Source: a virus. From it: a stretch of DNA of 25,587 nucleotides. A model generated the notes under the pieces. The model made no database searches. It saw only the letters and a list, made by a program, of their open reading frames with translations, and was not told the origin of the DNA. The stretch is from positions 1 to 25,587 of IMG/VR virus record IMGVR_UViG_3300042305_001426. One strand, written 5' to 3'. This document shows, in pieces, positions 23,142 through 25,587 of the stretch. A program made the translations under genes and the position numbers. The first letter of the stretch is position 1. Each line of letters begins with the position of its first letter.

Positions 23142-23648
23142 TCAGAAAGGAGTGTCGTCCAGTTCGTCCGAGTGTCCGTCTCCGTCCAGCGGAGGGAGCA
23201 TGGTCTCTCCGTATTCGTCCCGGAGACGCTGGAGGTCCGCTTTGTTGGGAGGAGCAAAGAACGCGGCTTCCGTCTTGTCCCGTCGCTCTCCCTTGTATTC
23301 TTCCGAGGTCGTCTTGACCGTGATTCGGACGATACGATCGAGGAGCGCTTCTTCGACCGCTGTCTTGTTTTGAGCGTCGAAGGGTTTGACCGATCCGCAA
23401 GCTCGGAGAAACCGGACGAATCGAGGGAGAGCTTTCTCGGACAGCCAAAAGCGGTTGAACTTGAGACTCCGTCCCTTTGTAGGGTTCGCAGGATCATGCA
23501 CAGTGAACGTCACTTCAACAAACGCAGTTCCAGACTTGGAGTGATCCGGCCACGCTTCGGAAACGAAGACGAGATATTCTCCATCCGGGAGAGACTTCGG
23601 GGCGAGACGTGCATCCCATTTGTTATCGGCAGCGTTGATCAAGGTCAT
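23142..23648 (-). CDS. DUF669 protein with SSB-like acidic C-terminus
   Basis: The 168-residue protein matches the DUF669 pattern: LPDGEYLVFVSEAWPDHSKSGTAFVEVTFTVHD, then GRSLKFNRFWLSEKALPRFVRFLRACG, then a basic segment (DRIVRITVKTTSEEYKGERRDKTEAAFF) likely to bind DNA. It ends GHSDELDDTPF. The acidic tip ending in Pro-Phe closely resembles the DDIPF C-terminus with which single-strand DNA-binding proteins recruit partners. DUF669 genes usually sit beside phage recombination genes. So it probably coats single-stranded DNA and recruits the neighbouring recombinase or primase-helicase. The start ATG 23648 has GAGGAAACCCG upstream. Confidence 0.78.
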   Translation of the reverse strand: MTLINAADNKWDARLAPKSLPDGEYLVFVSEAWPDHSKSGTAFVEVTFTVHDPANPTKGRSLKFNRFWLSEKALPRFVRFLRACGSVKPFDAQNKTAVEEALLDRIVRITVKTTSEEYKGERRDKTEAAFFAPPNKADLQRLRDEYGETMLPPLDGDGHSDELDDTPF

Positions 23649-23665
23649 CGGGTTTCCTCGGTTAG

Positions 23666-23683
23666 AAAGGGAAAGGGAAAGGG
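23666..23683. repeat. Hexamer repeat AAAGGG x3
   Basis: Three tandem AAAGGG hexamers lie in the 51-base gap between the Sak4-like gene stop and the DUF669 start, followed by AGAAGGG. On the - strand this is a pyrimidine-rich tract just upstream of the DUF669 ribosome binding site. It is low-complexity and may vary in copy number. Confidence 0.75.
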
Positions 23684-23699
23684 AGAAGGGATCGAGCGG

Positions 23700-24623
23700 T
23701 TAGACTTGTCGACGTCGGGACGACTGGACCGAAGCGACTGGAGATTGAACCTCCGTCGGAACGACTGGAGAGGTCTTCTCGGGACTCGGAGCGGAGACGA
23801 AGTCGGACGAGTCGCAGTCCTCGGACGCAACCGGGAGATCGGGAAACGAGAATCGGAGGAGAGACCCGAGCGTCGTTTGTCCAGGTGTCCGAGTGTTTAC
23901 CGTGACAGCAGGCCAACCGGGAGCGGGTTTCGTGATCGCGGTTGCGGTTGCGGAGCTCCAGCGGATGAGATGTTGGAGCGACTCTCCGCTCCGACGGACG
24001 GTCGCAAGTCCAACCGCGTTGAAATATTGGCCCATCGAGAACGGGAGCTTTTGTCCAGCGAGCATCGGGATCGTCGTCCGGACTTGTTGATCGTCGGTCC
24101 GGTCTTCGGCAAGGAACAAGAAGACCGTTGAGCAAGGGAGCGCTCGTTGTTGACTCCAGACCGCTTCGCAACCGGAGGTCAACTGGCCCCATTTCTCGAT
24201 TGAGAGGTTGACCGCTCCCGAGTCGAAGTCCAGTCGGTCCCGAGACCCGGATTCAACTCCAGCGAGCTTGTTGATCGCGAGTCGCTGGAGGTCTGTGAAC
24301 GAGTCAACGACGAGCGTTTGGAAGACGAAAGTCTGTCCCTCGATCGTCGCTTGAGAAGCCGGTTGACCGTCGATCTCGGTCGGTTGAGCGAGTTTGACCG
24401 CGTCGAAGACCTTTCGGAAGTCTTCCCAGCTTTCGACGAGAACGACCATCGCTTCCGGGTTGGCGGTCTGAATGGAGGCAAGACCTTGAGGTTCGGTCAA
24501 GACGATCAACGGTCTCGGAGACCTTGCGGCCCATTCCGTCTTTCCGGCGCCGCTTGCTCCGACGATTGCGATCTTGAGAATAGGTGCCCGCTTGTAACTG
24601 TCTTGAGCTCGTCCGATTCGCAT
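23700..24623 (-). CDS. Sak4/RecA-like recombinase ATPase
   Basis: The true start is ATG 24623 (307 residues), with AAGGACAG upstream; the longer frame to 24941 covers a neighbour's gene. Walker A is GASGAGKT (residues 22-29) and Walker B TLVVDS (103-108, D107) followed by TDLQRL. The core length and spacing fit the AAA_24/Sak4-type single-strand annealing ATPases of phages, which work with an SSB and a nuclease. Residues about 140-230 (WGQLTSGCEAVWSQQRALPCSTVFLFLAED) fit the ATPase core. The C-terminal 50 residues are Ser/Pro/Val-rich and look disordered. The neighbours, a DUF669 protein and a PD-(D/E)XK nuclease, support the call. Confidence 0.78.
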   Translation of the reverse strand: MRIGRAQDSYKRAPILKIAIVGASGAGKTEWAARSPRPLIVLTEPQGLASIQTANPEAMVVLVESWEDFRKVFDAVKLAQPTEIDGQPASQATIEGQTFVFQTLVVDSFTDLQRLAINKLAGVESGSRDRLDFDSGAVNLSIEKWGQLTSGCEAVWSQQRALPCSTVFLFLAEDRTDDQQVRTTIPMLAGQKLPFSMGQYFNAVGLATVRRSGESLQHLIRWSSATATAITKPAPGWPAVTVNTRTPGQTTLGSLLRFSFPDLPVASEDCDSSDFVSAPSPEKTSPVVPTEVQSPVASVQSSRRRQV

Positions 24624-24641
24624 CTCTGTCCTTTTGTGTTG

Positions 24642-24655
24642 GCAACGGTTGTTGC
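24642..24655. other. Short inverted repeat upstream of the Sak4-like gene
   Basis: GCAAC, GGTT and GTTGC make a 5-bp perfect inverted repeat in the 62-base gap between the nuclease stop and the ATPase start. It could be a small operator or hairpin. It is short, so chance is a serious alternative. Confidence 0.25.
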
Positions 24656-24685
24656 GTTGTGAGTTGTAAAGGAATCCTTGAAGAC

Positions 24686-25587
24686 TCAAGTCGTCGTCTC
24701 CGATAGTTCCGAGTGTCCGTCCTTCGACAGATCGACAGCGAAGCCGATGACGTCCTCCGGAGACCAGGACAGACAGATCGACGCGTAGGAGCAAAGTCGG
24801 TTGTATTGCCAACAGAGAGACGGTTCTCGGACGAACGTCGATCCGTGACGATGGAGAGCTTCCGAGACGACCTCTCCGAGTCTGGGAGAGGTTCCAGCTT
24901 CCCGAATCTTCTCCGAGCTCTCCAGGATTGAATCCCTCCAAGCTCGCATCTTTGTTCCACTTGCGTAGAGCTCCCGTCCGAGTCGGTCGATTGATTCCTC
25001 GGAGAACAATTCGACCTCTCGTCTATACCAGAAACCGGACTCGTCCCGAGCTCTCAACGCTTCGTGTGTTTCTCCGTACCATTCACAGTCCGAGAGCTTT
25101 CCCGGTTGTCCAGTCAACAACGCTCCGAGGTCTTGAATCGCTCGGAGAAAGTTGTCCGCAGTCGTCCAGGGTAGACCGGCAGTCTTTGCGAGACGCTTTC
25201 CGTCCTTGAGGACTGGGAGCGCTTCCGGAGTCTTTGGAGGCTTCGACTGGACGAGGTCGAAGACGACTCCGTCGACGTCGATTCCGTTCTCTCGCAGCAG
25301 ATAAGCGTATCCGACCGCTTGAGGAGACCGACGATTCTTCTCGATCCAATCTTGAGTCGAAGACGTCGTCTTGTGTTCGATGATGAAAAGCCGACCGTTG
25401 ATCCGCGCAACCTTGTCGATCTTTCCCGAGTAGGAGATTCGATGGGCTCCTCGTTGTTTCCCAGTCGTCCGGATCCTTGCGGAGAGAGTCCGCTCGTTCT
25501 CGATCACGTCCAGCGGTTCGTCTTTCCAGCGTTCGTGATATCCGACGAGAAGCGTCTTCGCTGTCGCGACGTCTTTTGCTAACGATT
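24686..25587 (-). CDS. PD-(D/E)XK exonuclease, RecB/Cas4-like, 5' incomplete
   Basis: The - strand frame is open to the right edge, so the gene starts outside; a GTG at 25507 could be called but upstream residues (LLVGYHERWKDEPLD) clearly continue the protein. Counting from that GTG, GKIDKVARINGRLFIIEHKTTS holds the nuclease acids D31 and E44 with K46 (the D... E-x-K signature), and SPQAVGYAYLL holds a Q-x3-Y motif (Q63, Y67) typical of the RecB/AddB nuclease family. Near the end, C232, C239 and C245 form C-x6-C-x5-C, as in Fe-S-cluster RecB-like and Cas4 nucleases, with the fourth Cys probably in the missing start. It would resect DNA ends for the neighbouring recombinase. Confidence 0.85.
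   Translation of the reverse strand, partial: SLAKDVATAKTLLVGYHERWKDEPLDVIENERTLSARIRTTGKQRGAHRISYSGKIDKVARINGRLFIIEHKTTSSTQDWIEKNRRSPQAVGYAYLLRENGIDVDGVVFDLVQSKPPKTPEALPVLKDGKRLAKTAGLPWTTADNFLRAIQDLGALLTGQPGKLSDCEWYGETHEALRARDESGFWYRREVELFSEESIDRLGRELYASGTKMRAWRDSILESSEKIREAGTSPRLGEVVSEALHRHGSTFVREPSLCWQYNRLCSYASICLSWSPEDVIGFAVDLSKDGHSELSETTT

Noticed and set aside
23172-24131. 319-codon + strand frame over the recombination genes
   Set aside because: Antisense to the DUF669 and Sak4-like genes, which carry clear motifs; Arg/Ser/Gly-rich shadow.
1-25587. CRISPR array, tRNA genes, integrase or insertion sequence
   Set aside because: No regularly spaced direct repeats, no tRNA-like cloverleaf, and no recombinase or transposase motif was seen on either strand.

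Overview
This window is a piece of a tailed double-stranded DNA bacteriophage genome or prophage, most likely a siphovirus-type phage. The evidence is a head-to-tail morphogenesis series on the + strand: head protease, decoration protein, major capsid, head completion, tail tube, frameshifted tail chaperones, tape measure, tail tip and fibre. The genetic code is standard, genes are tightly packed, and starts often overlap the previous stop as ATGA. No host genes, tRNAs, integrase or repressor are visible, so the host and lifestyle cannot be fixed. A secreted-looking, cysteine-rich lytic transglycosylase hints at a bacterium with a periplasm, but that is inference. Terminase and portal are not seen and are probably left of the window.

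Layout. Positions 1-3192 hold the head genes: an incomplete structural protein, a Mu I-like protease with a nested scaffold start, a decoration-like protein and the major capsid protein. After a 135-base gap, 3328-5056 holds head-tail connector and tail completion genes. Positions 5076-8700 hold the tail tube protein, the tail chaperones G and G-T (joined by a -1 frameshift at A AAA AAG) and the tape measure protein. Positions 8702-14848 hold tail-tip and baseplate-like proteins, mostly unrecognised apart from a probable hub. Positions 14851-16296 encode a modular tail fibre. Positions 16305-17748 hold a small gene, a candidate Cys/His cell-wall hydrolase and three very small genes, each with a membrane-like segment, which look like a lysis cluster.

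From 17709 to the right edge everything is on the - strand and converges on the structural genes. Read in its own direction (right to left) this operon encodes a RecB/Cas4-like PD-(D/E)XK nuclease (incomplete), a Sak4/RecA-like ATPase, a DUF669 protein with an SSB-like acidic tip, a DnaD-like replication protein, a T7 gp4-like primase-helicase, a RusA-like Holliday-junction resolvase, a small unknown protein, a secreted transglycosylase, two small unknown proteins and a protein with repeated helix-turn-helix-like modules. This is a self-contained phage replication and recombination module: end resection, strand pairing or annealing, single-strand binding, helicase loading, priming and unwinding, then junction resolution.

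The most notable points are the nested scaffold start in the protease gene, the canonical -1 frameshift site in the tail chaperones, and a roughly 1.25-kb block (about 15335-16590) of clearly different base and codon style. That block replaces the distal tail fibre, a small gene and the first codons of the cell-wall hydrolase, with both crossovers inside reading frames. Also notable are the DDTPF tip on the DUF669 protein and the transglycosylase placed inside the replication operon rather than the lysis region.
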